This document shows, piece after piece, positions 8,713-17,646 of a stretch of 64,000 nt of DNA (position 1 is its first letter; each line of letters begins with the position of its first letter). A model generated the notes under the pieces. It was not told the origin of the DNA. It saw only the letters and a program-made list of their open reading frames with translations, and ran no database searches. This DNA is from JBDRDD01 sp043821115. GTDB lineage: Bacteria; CAYTYR01; UBA6262; DAOVJB01. Location: positions 62,001 through 126,000 of the forward strand of contig JBDRDD010000022.1 in the NCBI GenBank assembly GCA_043821115.1, in the 5' to 3' direction. The position numbers were made by a program, and so were the translations under genes.

Positions 8713-9818
8713 TAACCCACCTTTTTAGCAAACAGTAACTCCTTGTAAAGAGATTCTGTTTTATCGACCATATGCTTGACTGAAAATTCTTCCTCGACCA
8801 GTTTCCTCCCGTTTTTACCCATCTCTTTTCTTAGATCGGAATTATTCAAAAGCATAACTATCGCGTCAGAGAGCGCTTGTGAGTTCCCGGCACTCACAAG
8901 CAGACCGTTTTTCTTGTGATAAACCATCTCGGGGTTTCCCCCCACATCCGTTGCAACAACCGCCTTGCCCATGGCAAGGGATTCCCTTATCGTTCCGGCA
9001 AACCCCTCCTGAAGTGAAGCGTTCACGGTTATATCCGCTGCAGCAAGTATAAGAGGGACATCTCGCCTGAATCCTGCGAGTATCGTGCTGTTGGCTATAT
9101 CCAGGTTGTCAACGAGCCCTTTAAGTTCATCCGAATCAGTATCCCTTCCTACAAGTATGAATTTCACACCTTTTGCCTTCTGAAGTATAGAGGGTATGGC
9201 CTCAAGGAAGAAGGTATGCCCTTTGTAATACGAATAATTGCCCACAAGGGCTACCAGGAGCTCATCATCATGTATGGCGAACTCCTTCCTTATGCTGTCT
9301 CCTTTGACCTCAGGGGTGAACACAGCTACATCAGTACCGCTGTATATGACCTCTATCCTTGACGGGGCAATGCCGTAATCCACAAGTATCTTCTTTACAC
9401 CCTTACTAACAGCTACTATCTTGTCCGTCCTTTTGCTCTTGTATTTAATCTGGCTGAAGATCCCCTTGCGCACATGAAATATTACCCTGCGGCTGTAAAT
9501 AAAAACAGGGGTTTTTGCTATTTTACTTGCTGCAAGAGCCAGGGCATGTGCTTTGGGATGGTGTGCGTGAAGAATATCTATTTTGTTCTTCCTGAGAATT
9601 TTAACAAGCTTTATGATGGCAACGATATCATACTCCTGCCTCATGAGAAGGGAAATTACGGGAATTCCTGCATCGGCAGCTCTTTGACCTATCTCGCTTG
9701 AAGGTGGACAAATCAATTTTATCTCATAGCCTTTATCCAAGAGACCCTTTGATAAAAAGAACGCCTGCTGTGCCCCACCTGACCACCCGACAGAACTTGT
9801 AATCTGGGCAATACGCAT
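8712..9818 (-). CDS. Glycosyltransferase family 4
   Basis: A 368-residue retaining GT-B glycosyltransferase. The N-terminal domain starts directly with strand MRIAQITSSVGWSGGAQQ, whose glycine-rich loop lies at 11-15. The C-terminal domain carries the E-x7-E donor motif (E271 and E279 in LQEGFAGTIRES) and ATDVGGNPEMV. It is clearly paralogous to the GT4 at 12769-13860, sharing the segment DILHAH(H/T)xxAHxLxxLAAK. It overlaps each neighbouring deacetylase by a single base, so the three are probably one unit. GCGAGG is located six bases before the ATG. Sugar and acceptor are unknown. Confidence 0.83.
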   Translation of the reverse strand: MRIAQITSSVGWSGGAQQAFFLSKGLLDKGYEIKLICPPSSEIGQRAADAGIPVISLLMRQEYDIVAIIKLVKILRKNKIDILHAHHPKAHALALAASKIAKTPVFIYSRRVIFHVRKGIFSQIKYKSKRTDKIVAVSKGVKKILVDYGIAPSRIEVIYSGTDVAVFTPEVKGDSIRKEFAIHDDELLVALVGNYSYYKGHTFFLEAIPSILQKAKGVKFILVGRDTDSDELKGLVDNLDIANSTILAGFRRDVPLILAAADITVNASLQEGFAGTIRESLAMGKAVVATDVGGNPEMVYHKKNGLLVSAGNSQALSDAIVMLLNNSDLRKEMGKNGRKLVEEEFSVKHMVDKTESLYKELLFAKKVG

Positions 9819-10630
9819 TATAACCTCGCCTTCCCTCTCTCTATATTAAGCCTGAAATCAAACATATTCTCATCACCTCTGACCAGAACGCGCCGTAAAT
9901 TGAACATATTCTTTTGGGATAACTGTGCTTTACCCTGCTTTATCCCGCATGCGAGATGATAGCCCGCCACCTTTACCGATTTCTTGATATTCTCATCATA
10001 GGCACCGGCACCGTAGGGATAAGCAAAAGCCATAACGGGCATATTAAGCTTTTCCTCTATTATTCGCTTACTCTCGTTTAGCTCAAACGAAAGACGTCTT
10101 GGTTCATCCTTGCAGTAGATGAGGTTCGCGTGAGTAAGCGTATGGGAACCGAAATCTATACCGTAGTCAAACATCTCTCTTATGTTTTCCCAGCCCAGCA
10201 TATCATGGGGAGATTCAACAGAATTTGAGTTCCAGGCACTTTTATCACCCACATATGCGACACTTAAGAATACTGTTGCCTTGAAGTTATATTTTTTAAG
10301 AATTGAAAATGCATGCGTGTAATTGTTAAGAAATCCGTCATCAAACGTGATAACCACGGTCTTATCACCAAGATTTCGCTTCTCGGAAAACGCATTATAG
10401 AGTTCTCTAAGAGTTATCACATTATATTCGCCTTTTGAAAGAAACTTCATCTGCTTTTCAAACATCATAGGACTTATCCACAGTTTCTTCATCTTTGAGT
10501 CCCTTGGAGCAAGATCTATATTATGGTACATAAGGATAGTGACGCCTTGGCGTTTTTTCCTCCACCAGTTCCACCTCAGAGACATTCCTACAAAAACCAA
10601 TATGAGAATGAGTGCCAAAATATCGTACAT
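9818..10630 (-). CDS. Membrane-anchored polysaccharide deacetylase (CE4/NodB)
   Basis: A 270-residue NodB-type deacetylase with an N-terminal hydrophobic helix at about residues 3-18 followed by basic residues (NWWRKKRQ), which suggests an inner-membrane anchor. The metal triad is intact: TFDDG (95-99), HTLTH (163-167) and YPYG (204-207). It resembles the deacetylase at 7921-8712 in order and spacing of motifs, including the YHxI and FEKQMKFLS region near the start, so the two look like paralogues. The ATG is preceded by AAGAGGG at a good distance. Its target is presumably a hexosamine in the glycan made by the surrounding transferases. Confidence 0.82.
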   Translation of the reverse strand: MYDILALILILVFVGMSLRWNWWRKKRQGVTILMYHNIDLAPRDSKMKKLWISPMMFEKQMKFLSKGEYNVITLRELYNAFSEKRNLGDKTVVITFDDGFLNNYTHAFSILKKYNFKATVFLSVAYVGDKSAWNSNSVESPHDMLGWENIREMFDYGIDFGSHTLTHANLIYCKDEPRRLSFELNESKRIIEEKLNMPVMAFAYPYGAGAYDENIKKSVKVAGYHLACGIKQGKAQLSQKNMFNLRRVLVRGDENMFDFRLNIERGKARL

Positions 10631-10645
10631 AATTCCCTCTTACTG

Positions 10646-12022
10646 TTAAAACATGAATTTTACCAGGAGATTCGTTTTCTTGAGCAAAAAATCGTATTCT
10701 ACATTAACCATGCCGTATGTTACCCACATACGGCTTAGCTTCACGGGTTCTTTTAAATCGTCATCCTCATTCTTGTAGGCTCTGTATATACCGACAACAT
10801 TGAAAATATCATGCAGGGACTCATCCCAGGTTGTCACTACCCTAAAATCCGACGAGAACAGGATATACCCGCACAATAACTCAAGGTTTCTCTTAACACG
10901 GTCATATGTGTCAAAAGCCCAGTAGATACGATCAATCGCCTGGTTCTCAAAAAATCTCCTGTAGGGTTTGTACAGGCTCATAAAAACGGGTTTTGTATTC
11001 CCGCTTCTAACTGCCGCCTTTATCCCCTCAGGAGTCTTTTCATCCACACTGACCACCGTATATCCGAGCCACGCAACACCCTGGCTCATATGGGTGTTAC
11101 TTGCCGAGAATTTAGCCTTGCCTTTTAGTTTGGGGCTGCTGTTTAGCTTCAGGTTCCTGTAGAAATCATACGGGAGGAAATCAGACCCGTTTGCGACTTC
11201 TACCGCGTCCAAATCGAGATTCTGGGCCAGCTTCACTCCCAGCTCAGCGTTTGCCCCGGGATGCATGGCAAAAGCAAGCCCCCCCTGGGCGTGTATCTCG
11301 CGTATGGTTTCCTCGTTTGTCATACCCTGCTCTATATAAGACTTTATAAAAAGTGCCCCTATATGGGCACCCTCATGGGTGGATATTTCCTCCCCGGGTA
11401 TAACTATGAAATCAGAACGCAGCCTGCCTTCGTATTTAAGGCGCTCTGCAACCCTCATAACCTCGCCTATACCATCTAAATGGTTATGGTCCGTTACAGC
11501 TATTGCCCCAAGCCCTTTTGACTGTGATTTAAGTAAAAACGATTCTACATGAGAAACTGAGTCAAATGAAAAAATCGTGTGCAGGTGAAAATCAACCGCA
11601 ACTTCATCTTCAGCAACAGAAATCTTTTCCCAGTTCAGGTATTTTAACCCTAAATCCCCTCCAAGTTCCTTCTCTATATACCATCTCTTAGAAAGCATCA
11701 TCTCAGGGTTCTTCTCAAGAGATCCAAAACCCAAGACATTCAGCAATGCTATCTCTGCAGTTTTTATCGCAATAAGCTTGTTGTCCTCAAGCATAGCATT
11801 GAATTCTGTCTGGGCCCTGTAGATTATATCCAGTTCGGCTTCGTTTAGAAAAACCGGATAGCGTTCTAACTGTTCGTCCTTATAATAGACCCTGTTAAAA
11901 CGAAACTGATCGTCCAGGTAATTGATTTCCTCGCCCCAGGCAAATCCAACGGTTAAAAAAACAAACAGGGGGAAAAGAAAAAAAAAGCAACCGATTGTGA
12001 GAGTTGGCCTAGAAAGATTCAT
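10646..12022 (-). CDS. Exported PHP-domain metal-dependent phosphoesterase
   Basis: A 458-residue protein with an N-terminal signal peptide (hydrophobic 8-28, then FAWGEE, a likely cleavage site after residue 28-30). A PHP domain spans about 142-345: metal ligands DFHLHTIFSFD (144-154), TDHNHLDG (177-184), PGEEIST with the glutamates at 211-212, FAMHPGA (H254), and a later SNTHMS. It is flanked by an N-terminal helical stretch of about 110 residues and a C-terminal region of about 100 residues that I do not recognise. PHP proteins hydrolyse phosphoesters; some act as tyrosine phosphatases controlling capsule synthesis. The exported location and the glycan cluster around it suggest action on a phosphorylated envelope molecule, but that is inference. 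Upstream SD is weak. Confidence 0.72.
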   Translation of the reverse strand: MNLSRPTLTIGCFFFLFPLFVFLTVGFAWGEEINYLDDQFRFNRVYYKDEQLERYPVFLNEAELDIIYRAQTEFNAMLEDNKLIAIKTAEIALLNVLGFGSLEKNPEMMLSKRWYIEKELGGDLGLKYLNWEKISVAEDEVAVDFHLHTIFSFDSVSHVESFLLKSQSKGLGAIAVTDHNHLDGIGEVMRVAERLKYEGRLRSDFIVIPGEEISTHEGAHIGALFIKSYIEQGMTNEETIREIHAQGGLAFAMHPGANAELGVKLAQNLDLDAVEVANGSDFLPYDFYRNLKLNSSPKLKGKAKFSASNTHMSQGVAWLGYTVVSVDEKTPEGIKAAVRSGNTKPVFMSLYKPYRRFFENQAIDRIYWAFDTYDRVKRNLELLCGYILFSSDFRVVTTWDESLHDIFNVVGIYRAYKNEDDDLKEPVKLSRMWVTYGMVNVEYDFLLKKTNLLVKFMF

Positions 12023-12032
12023 AAAGTCCGCA

Positions 12033-12782
12033 TCATCTCGAATGAAGTCTTCTTAGCTTGACATATTTTGCAAAGACATAAAAACTGGAAAGAACAGCCC
12101 AGATAAAACCGTAGAAACCGTCCAGAAAACCCAGCCTGAAAACGAACATTGATAAGAACGTCCAGAAAGGCAGTATAAGAATATGCCACATAGAGGCTTT
12201 CCTGCCCGCAGAAAAGCGCTTCTGTGCGTCAAGCGAAGTGTATACATTGAACTTGGAAAAATAATCCTCGAGGTCTTTGTAGCTGTAGTGAAGTATGTGG
12301 TTTTTAAGTTTAGCTGTTTTTCCATAAACACTTATGCCTTCGTGGATAAATTTCTCATCAAAAGTTCCTTTTCTCTTGGCAAACAATCTCAGGTGTTTCT
12401 CAGCGCTGCAGCCGCCAAAGCGCATAAGATGTCCTAGGAAAAAAAACTTAAACGGTATATAAAAACCGTCAAAATCAGACTCCGGTGTATTTATAATTTT
12501 TAATATCTCTTCTTTTAGCTCAGGTGTAACCCTTTCATCGGCATCTATGCTGAGTATCCAGTCTCCCTGGGCCTTGCTTACTGCGAGCTGCTTCTGCTTC
12601 CCGTAGCCCATCCACTCGTGCTGGTAAACTTTGTCCGTATATTCACGCACAACATCAAGGGTGCCGTCAGTTGAATAGTCATCAAATACCACTATCTCAT
12701 CAGAGAACTTTATGCTTTCAAGGCAGTCCCTTATGGATTGCCATTCGTTCTTCGTTATTATAACCGTGCTAAGCTTTGACAT
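12033..12782 (-). CDS. Glycosyltransferase family 2 (WaaE/KdtX-like)
   Basis: A 249-residue inverting GT-A enzyme. The nucleotide-sugar motifs are DDYSTDGT (34-41) and SIDADERVT (78-86, DxD-like). The remainder matches the WaaE/KdtX subgroup of GT2, which add glucose or similar sugars to the LPS inner core: KKFxxxHLMRFGGCSxxxHLRLF and EKFIHEG. A C-terminal hydrophobic hairpin (about 200-240) suggests membrane association. It overlaps the upstream GT4 by 14 bases with a different frame, and has only a weak SD, consistent with translational coupling. It is followed after 10 bases by the exported PHP gene. Confidence 0.83.
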   Translation of the reverse strand: MSKLSTVIITKNEWQSIRDCLESIKFSDEIVVFDDYSTDGTLDVVREYTDKVYQHEWMGYGKQKQLAVSKAQGDWILSIDADERVTPELKEEILKIINTPESDFDGFYIPFKFFFLGHLMRFGGCSAEKHLRLFAKRKGTFDEKFIHEGISVYGKTAKLKNHILHYSYKDLEDYFSKFNVYTSLDAQKRFSAGRKASMWHILILPFWTFLSMFVFRLGFLDGFYGFIWAVLSSFYVFAKYVKLRRLHSR

Positions 12783-13860
12783 AGGAGTTCACTTCCTTGT
12801 ATATTTCCTCTGTTTGGCTTACCATCCGCCCAACCCCGAAACCCTCTGCGATCTTCCTCCCCGCTTTTCCCATATTAATTCTCTTATCCTTGTTTTTCAG
12901 AAGATCAACGATCCCTGCTGCCAATTTCTCACTATCCCTGGATGGCACAAGTATGCCGCTTTGGCCGTCTTTTACCACTTCGGGAATACCTCCCGTTTGT
13001 GTAGCCACTACAGGCTTAGACAATGCCATTGCTTCAAGAAGTGTACTTCCCATCCCTTCAAGATATGAAGAAAGAACAAAGACATCAAACGTGGATATGA
13101 GCTCAAGAATGTCTTCCCTGAAACCGCAAAATATGACTTCTTTTTCAAGCTCCAGTGCCCTGGCAAGTTTTTTTAACCTTGCCTCCAGTTCCCCTTCACC
13201 GACTATCAAAAAGCGCGCATTTGGCATCTCTTTTTTCACAATCGCCGCGGCTTCCAGAAAGTTTTCGTGATGCTTATGTGGAGCCAGTGCCGCAACAATA
13301 CCCACTACTGGCATATCATCCTTTAGATTAAATTCCTCTCTCAGATACTTATTGTCTTTTATTTTCTTAAAACGCTCAAGATCAATCCCGTCATGGACCA
13401 CAGCTATATTCTCTGCGGCAATACCATCCTCAACAAGGACATCCCTGACTCCGCGGCTAACCGCGATTATCCTGTCCAGACCCCTTCTATACTTCGCCTT
13501 GCTGTGAATATGAAAATCCACCCTTCTTGACACTATAACCTTGCATGTAGGATTTATCTTCGCAGCCAGAGCCCCCAGGGTGTGCGCATGTGCTGTGTGG
13601 ATGTGTAAAATATCAATTTGATGGTTTCTGATGATTCTCGCTAATTTTATGACAGATATCATGTCCCATTCCCCTCTCATGAGAACAGGTATTGTAACCA
13701 CATCAGTCTGGGCAAGACGTTTTAAGAGCATACCATCTGGCTGGCATGCAACAAAATTTTTGTGTCCCAGGCCCTGTAGGCCTTGTGCCAGATAGAGGGT
13801 CTGCTGTTCCCCCCCCCTCCATGTCTTGGCGGTATTTATATGAAGTATTCGATAGCCCAT
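12769..13860 (-). CDS. Glycosyltransferase family 4
   Basis: A retaining GT-B transferase of 363 residues when started at the ATG at 13860, which places the first beta-strand (YRILHINTAKTWRGGEQQ) at the N-terminus as in the family. A GTG at 13890 in the same frame would add ten residues and overlap the nitroreductase gene; both have weak SDs, so the start is uncertain. The donor motif E-x7-E is E268/E276 within YLEGMGSTLLEAM, followed by ATQTGGIPEVV. It is a paralogue of the GT4 at 8712-9818. It probably adds a sugar to the lipid A-core or to a lipid-linked glycan; the substrate is unknown. Confidence 0.84.
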   Translation of the reverse strand: MGYRILHINTAKTWRGGEQQTLYLAQGLQGLGHKNFVACQPDGMLLKRLAQTDVVTIPVLMRGEWDMISVIKLARIIRNHQIDILHIHTAHAHTLGALAAKINPTCKVIVSRRVDFHIHSKAKYRRGLDRIIAVSRGVRDVLVEDGIAAENIAVVHDGIDLERFKKIKDNKYLREEFNLKDDMPVVGIVAALAPHKHHENFLEAAAIVKKEMPNARFLIVGEGELEARLKKLARALELEKEVIFCGFREDILELISTFDVFVLSSYLEGMGSTLLEAMALSKPVVATQTGGIPEVVKDGQSGILVPSRDSEKLAAGIVDLLKNKDKRINMGKAGRKIAEGFGVGRMVSQTEEIYKEVNSYVKA

Positions 13861-13874
13861 ATATCTGTACCCGA

Positions 13875-14396
13875 TTATTGCCTTTTCCACTCTTCATACA
13901 TTACTATTTCCTGAAGCTGGTGCCTGTTTTTGGGCTTATCTTGTACAGGTTCCGGGTATCCCAAAAGCAGGAGTTCAACTACTTTTATGTTATCAGGTAT
14001 TTTTAATATTTCCCGGACCTTGTCCTCATGGAAAGAGCCTATCCAGCAAGTACCAAGACCTTCTTCCACTGCCTGAAGTGTCATATGGTCTATGGCTATT
14101 GCAACATCAATTGGATAAGCAAGCTGACCACATCTCATGACATAATCATCCGTCTCGGCACAGCACGCTATGATAACCGGGGCTTCTCCGACAAGTGCCC
14201 TGTTGTTTGCAGCCTCGGAGAGTGCCTTTCTTGTTTTCTCCTCTTTCACCACAACGAAACGCCACTCCTGAAGGTTTTTTGCCGAAGGGGCAAGTCTCGC
14301 GGCCTCAAGAACACACTCGAGTTTTTCCATTTCGACTTCTTTCTTCTGGTAGCTCCGGACACTTCTTCTTTTCCTTATTGCTTCTCTTACTTGCAT
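13875..14396 (-). CDS. Nitroreductase-family FMN oxidoreductase
   Basis: A 173-residue flavoprotein of the NfsB/FRP type. The N-terminal AIRKRRSVRSYQKKEV contains the arginines that bind the FMN phosphate, LAPSAKNLQEWRF is the second FMN contact, and GLGTCWIGSF plus LLLGYPEP are the C-terminal family motifs. Such enzymes reduce nitro compounds, quinones or enones with NAD(P)H; physiological substrates are usually unknown. The ATG overlaps the end of queH by ten bases and has AAGGTGA upstream. Its place between queH and glycosyltransferases says little about role. Confidence 0.85.
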   Translation of the reverse strand: MQVREAIRKRRSVRSYQKKEVEMEKLECVLEAARLAPSAKNLQEWRFVVVKEEKTRKALSEAANNRALVGEAPVIIACCAETDDYVMRCGQLAYPIDVAIAIDHMTLQAVEEGLGTCWIGSFHEDKVREILKIPDNIKVVELLLLGYPEPVQDKPKNRHQLQEIVMYEEWKRQ

Positions 14397-14947
14397 TCAG
14401 TCACCTTCTCTTTATGCCTATCCGCCATACTGTGCACACACCCGCAGTAATGCTGGGTGTATAGATTGTGAGTCCTTGAAAATTCCATTGTCTTCTTGAA
14501 ACCGTCTTTCTTTTTGAAATCATATTCAAGGTAAGCCTGTCTGCCAATCGCCTTGCCTATCCTGTTTATAACAGAGGAATCCTTATGTGGACTTATTGTA
14601 AGTGTAGTCGTAAAAAACGGGATTTGCATCTCTTCTGCTTTCTCGCGTGTTTTTGAGAGTCTTAGCCTGAAGCACACCCCACAGCGTTTGGCGCCCTCTT
14701 TTTCATTATGCAGCCCCAGAGTCAACATATCCCATTTTGTATCTTCGTATTTACCTTCTATTAGCTCAAAATCCAGCTCTCTTGAAACCTGATGTGCTAC
14801 CTCAAGGCGTCTTATGTACTCCTGTCTCGGGTGTATGTTTGGATTGTAGAAGAATCCCGTAACCCGAAAGTCTTCTTTTCTCAGCCTTATTACGCTGTGT
14901 GCGGCACATATACCGCAGCAAATGTGAAGCAAAACATTCTGTTTCAT
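14387..14947 (-). CDS. queH: Epoxyqueuosine reductase QueH
   Basis: QueH catalyses the last step of queuosine synthesis in tRNA, reducing epoxyqueuosine, and is the non-cobalamin alternative to QueG. The 186-residue protein has the family's cysteine sets: C10, C11, C14 (HICCGIC), C89 and C92 (CGVC) and C168, C170 (YCGC), which bind an iron-sulfur cluster and a second metal site. YNPNIHPRQEY and TTLTISPHKD are also diagnostic. No other queuosine gene is in the window. It follows a GT4 by 12 bases and overlaps the nitroreductase gene downstream. Confidence 0.9.
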   Translation of the reverse strand: MKQNVLLHICCGICAAHSVIRLRKEDFRVTGFFYNPNIHPRQEYIRRLEVAHQVSRELDFELIEGKYEDTKWDMLTLGLHNEKEGAKRCGVCFRLRLSKTREKAEEMQIPFFTTTLTISPHKDSSVINRIGKAIGRQAYLEYDFKKKDGFKKTMEFSRTHNLYTQHYCGCVHSMADRHKEKVTECK

Positions 14948-14959
14948 TTTTCTACTCTG

Positions 14960-16072
14960 CTACAGAAGCTTATTGATGTCCTTTACTATCTTTCTAGACG
15001 CGAGTATCTCGGCATATATCTTTTCAGTGTGCCCTACAAAAACATTCTCACTGAACTTTTCTTCAACGAGCTTTCTTGACTCCTTGCTCATACGCTTAAG
15101 CACATCATCATCTTCCAGAAGGGTTATTACTTTCTCGGCCATTATCTCGGAATCCTCTGGAGGAACCAGAAATCCTGTTACTCCGTCCTTTACAACCTCG
15201 GGTATAACACCTACCTTTGTCGCAATTATGGGTTTACCCGCAGCCATCCATTCAAGAAGCACCCTTGATGTGGCCTCCGAACCTACAGAAGATATAACAC
15301 CCACGGCACAGTTTGCCATTATCTCCGGCACATTCTGTGTATAGCCTATAAAGAGAATGTTTTCCTGTATTCCTATGTCACGCGCCAGATGCCGTAGTTC
15401 TATCTCTTTGACATTCTCTTCCTTACCTACAACAAGTATTTCTATATCAGGTATTCTTGCCTTTACAAGACCCATTGCCCGCAAAAAACTGTAATGCCCC
15501 TTTACAGGGTCAAGCCTTCCTACAATACCTATTCTCTTTTTCTTGTCCTTTTCAGAGAAAAGCGAGGAGTGGAGCGTGCTTGTCGCCGAGAACTGTTCTA
15601 TATCAATTCCCTGGTAAACCGTTTCAATCTTTCCCTCTGGAACTCCTAACTCTGTGTACATATCATTTATAAAATTTCCTGCTGTTATAAACCTGTCCGT
15701 CTTGTAAGAGACCAGTTTGCTAAGCAGGCCTTCCTTAGGAGCCCTTCTATCCGCGCGTGTTCTTATGATAGCGAGCCTTCTTCCTGCAAAAAGCGCGCTT
15801 ACAACAGAAAGTGTATGGCTGCTGCCAGTATGTGCGTTTATAAGATCAATTTTCTCTTCCTCTATTATTCGGATAAAACCAAGCATATCTCTTGTGGATT
15901 TTATGTAGCGCACATTCAAGAACATCTTCTTCGCCTGAATTACAGGCGGCTTATCCTCAAGGCCTACAAAAACAACCTTATGTCCTTTTTTCTTAAGGCC
16001 TACTGACAATGCAAGAGCATAATTAGTAATGCCACTGTCCCAACGCTCATCTGTTATCTGTATAATGTTCAC
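14960..16072 (-). CDS. Glycosyltransferase family 4
   Basis: A 370-residue GT-B transferase, more divergent than the other two GT4 proteins here. The first strand is NIIQITDERWDSGITNYAL, and the donor motif E-x7-E is E266/E274 in GSEATSRVLLEWM, with ATKVGVIPEVV after it. The start is GTG at 16072, overlapping the TGA of the upstream GT9 fusion (GTGA), with AAGGGGTG at five bases, so the pair is likely translationally coupled. The acceptor is unknown; location next to a heptosyltransferase-type fusion suggests LPS core or O-chain work. Confidence 0.83.
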   Translation of the reverse strand: MNIIQITDERWDSGITNYALALSVGLKKKGHKVVFVGLEDKPPVIQAKKMFLNVRYIKSTRDMLGFIRIIEEEKIDLINAHTGSSHTLSVVSALFAGRRLAIIRTRADRRAPKEGLLSKLVSYKTDRFITAGNFINDMYTELGVPEGKIETVYQGIDIEQFSATSTLHSSLFSEKDKKKRIGIVGRLDPVKGHYSFLRAMGLVKARIPDIEILVVGKEENVKEIELRHLARDIGIQENILFIGYTQNVPEIMANCAVGVISSVGSEATSRVLLEWMAAGKPIIATKVGVIPEVVKDGVTGFLVPPEDSEIMAEKVITLLEDDDVLKRMSKESRKLVEEKFSENVFVGHTEKIYAEILASRKIVKDINKLL

Positions 16073-17631
16073 GTCCGCACCCCTTCTGTTTTATTTAATT
16101 TATCTTTTACCACTATAAATACCTCGCTAACGGTAATTAATTCCATGCAATCGAATGTTTGCTTCTTACACTTCCTGCCCCCGTGCAAACCGCACGGACG
16201 GCAATCGAGGTTTTTTTCTATGACGGTATTGCCATCACCGTAGGGATAAAACCCCAGCTCTCTTGTTGTCGGCCCGAAAATAGCTACCACGGGCACTTTT
16301 CCCGCCACAGCTATATGCATTGGCCCGGAATCATTTGTAACGAAAACCCGGCATCTTTTTATAAAGGCAGCCAGCTGTTTAAGAGAAAGCCTGCCTGAAA
16401 GGTTAAGGGCTTTTTCTTTCATGGCAGTCATTACCTGTTCAACCTGCATGACATCCTTAGGCCCCCCGAAAACAACCACCTTTGCTCCAAGCTCTTTTAT
16501 TATCCTGTCAGAAAGCAGCGCAAAACGCTTGGCAAGCCATCTCTTTGTGGGCCACACCGAACCCGGGCTTATACCTATTACCACATCTGTTGAAGAAATG
16601 CCTTCCGCCTTAAGTATATCCTCAACTACCAGCCAGTCTTCTTTGTCTGTGTTTATAAATATCTCTTTATCGCTGGTTGTGGCATCTATTTCTTTTGCAA
16701 GATCAAGATTGCGCTCCAGGTCATGCTTTTTGACATCATAAGCTACAAGTTCGTTTAGAAATATACTCCCCTGACTCCTGTCAAACCCCAGACGTCTCGG
16801 GATTTGCGCAAGCCATACCATAAGAGCGCTCTTAAATGAGCGGTGAGGCAGTATGGCTATATCAAAATCCTTGCTTTTTATTTTTTTAATAAGCTTTATA
16901 AAGGCAAACAATCCTTTTTCGGAGCCTTTTTTATCAAACACTATCAGCTCATCTATTGCCGGATGGGCCTCGAGCACATCCTTGGTAGAAGGTATAGCCA
17001 TGACGGCAAGAAAACTCTCTGGAAATTTTTTCTTTACACTTACTATAAGCGGTATTGTAAGAACAACATCACCCAAAAACGCCGTCTGTATGATGAGTAT
17101 GCGCGTAATATTGTTATTGTATTCCAAGCCTACGGGCGTTATACCCGTCACTTCCCTAGGGAAAAAAAGTTCTGTCTGCTTGAACCGGGATTTTATCCCT
17201 ATCTCCTCCAGGGTCTTTAGATAGCGCTCTACCGTATGAAGTTTTAACTCGGGAGACAGTATCCTGTTCCAGACAAAAAGCCTCCTAGCCAATACCCCCT
17301 TATTGTATTTCACCCTGCGCTTTATCCCGGAGAGCATTCCGACGAGGTTGCTTCTTATGTTATTGTGCAGGTCGATTAAAACGTCAAAGTTCTTTTTCTT
17401 TATCTCGGATATGTAGAAGAATATGCCCTTATCCTTCACAAAAGGTATAACCTCATCGATATAAGGGTTACCCCTGAATACATCCATGTATTCTTTCTTC
17501 ACAAACACACTTACATGCACATGGGGCCACGCCTCTTTAATATTCCTAAAAACAGGTGTTGTAAGCACAACATCACCAAGAGAACTAAGACGTATGACCA
17601 GTATTTTCTTTATTTCTTTGCCTTCGAACAT
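16069..17631 (-). CDS. GT9 fusion: extra N-terminal half domain plus complete heptosyltransferase
   Basis: The 520-residue protein contains a partial internal duplication. Residues 8-165 form the N-terminal (acceptor) Rossmann half of a GT9 enzyme, with RLSSLGDVVLTTPV at 14-27, ending at about 165 with no donor domain. Residues 176-520 then form a full-length GT9 of heptosyltransferase II type: QTAFLGDVVLTIPL (182-195), PGSVWPTKRW (356-365), NDSGPMHI (433-440), IFGPTTRELGF and a cysteine-rich DCRPCG...CKKQTFDCM end. The second unit should be catalytic; the first may bind acceptor or be a relic. The frame is continuous with no sign of sequencing error. The ATG has AGAAGG upstream. Confidence 0.85.
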   Translation of the reverse strand: MFEGKEIKKILVIRLSSLGDVVLTTPVFRNIKEAWPHVHVSVFVKKEYMDVFRGNPYIDEVIPFVKDKGIFFYISEIKKKNFDVLIDLHNNIRSNLVGMLSGIKRRVKYNKGVLARRLFVWNRILSPELKLHTVERYLKTLEEIGIKSRFKQTELFFPREVTGITPVGLEYNNNITRILIIQTAFLGDVVLTIPLIVSVKKKFPESFLAVMAIPSTKDVLEAHPAIDELIVFDKKGSEKGLFAFIKLIKKIKSKDFDIAILPHRSFKSALMVWLAQIPRRLGFDRSQGSIFLNELVAYDVKKHDLERNLDLAKEIDATTSDKEIFINTDKEDWLVVEDILKAEGISSTDVVIGISPGSVWPTKRWLAKRFALLSDRIIKELGAKVVVFGGPKDVMQVEQVMTAMKEKALNLSGRLSLKQLAAFIKRCRVFVTNDSGPMHIAVAGKVPVVAIFGPTTRELGFYPYGDGNTVIEKNLDCRPCGLHGGRKCKKQTFDCMELITVSEVFIVVKDKLNKTEGVRT

Positions 17632-17646
17632 CTTTTATATTACCTT

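Noticed and set aside
12053..12331. A 92-codon minus-strand frame inside the GT2 gene
   Set aside because: It is in another frame of a well-conserved transferase and has no recognisable features.
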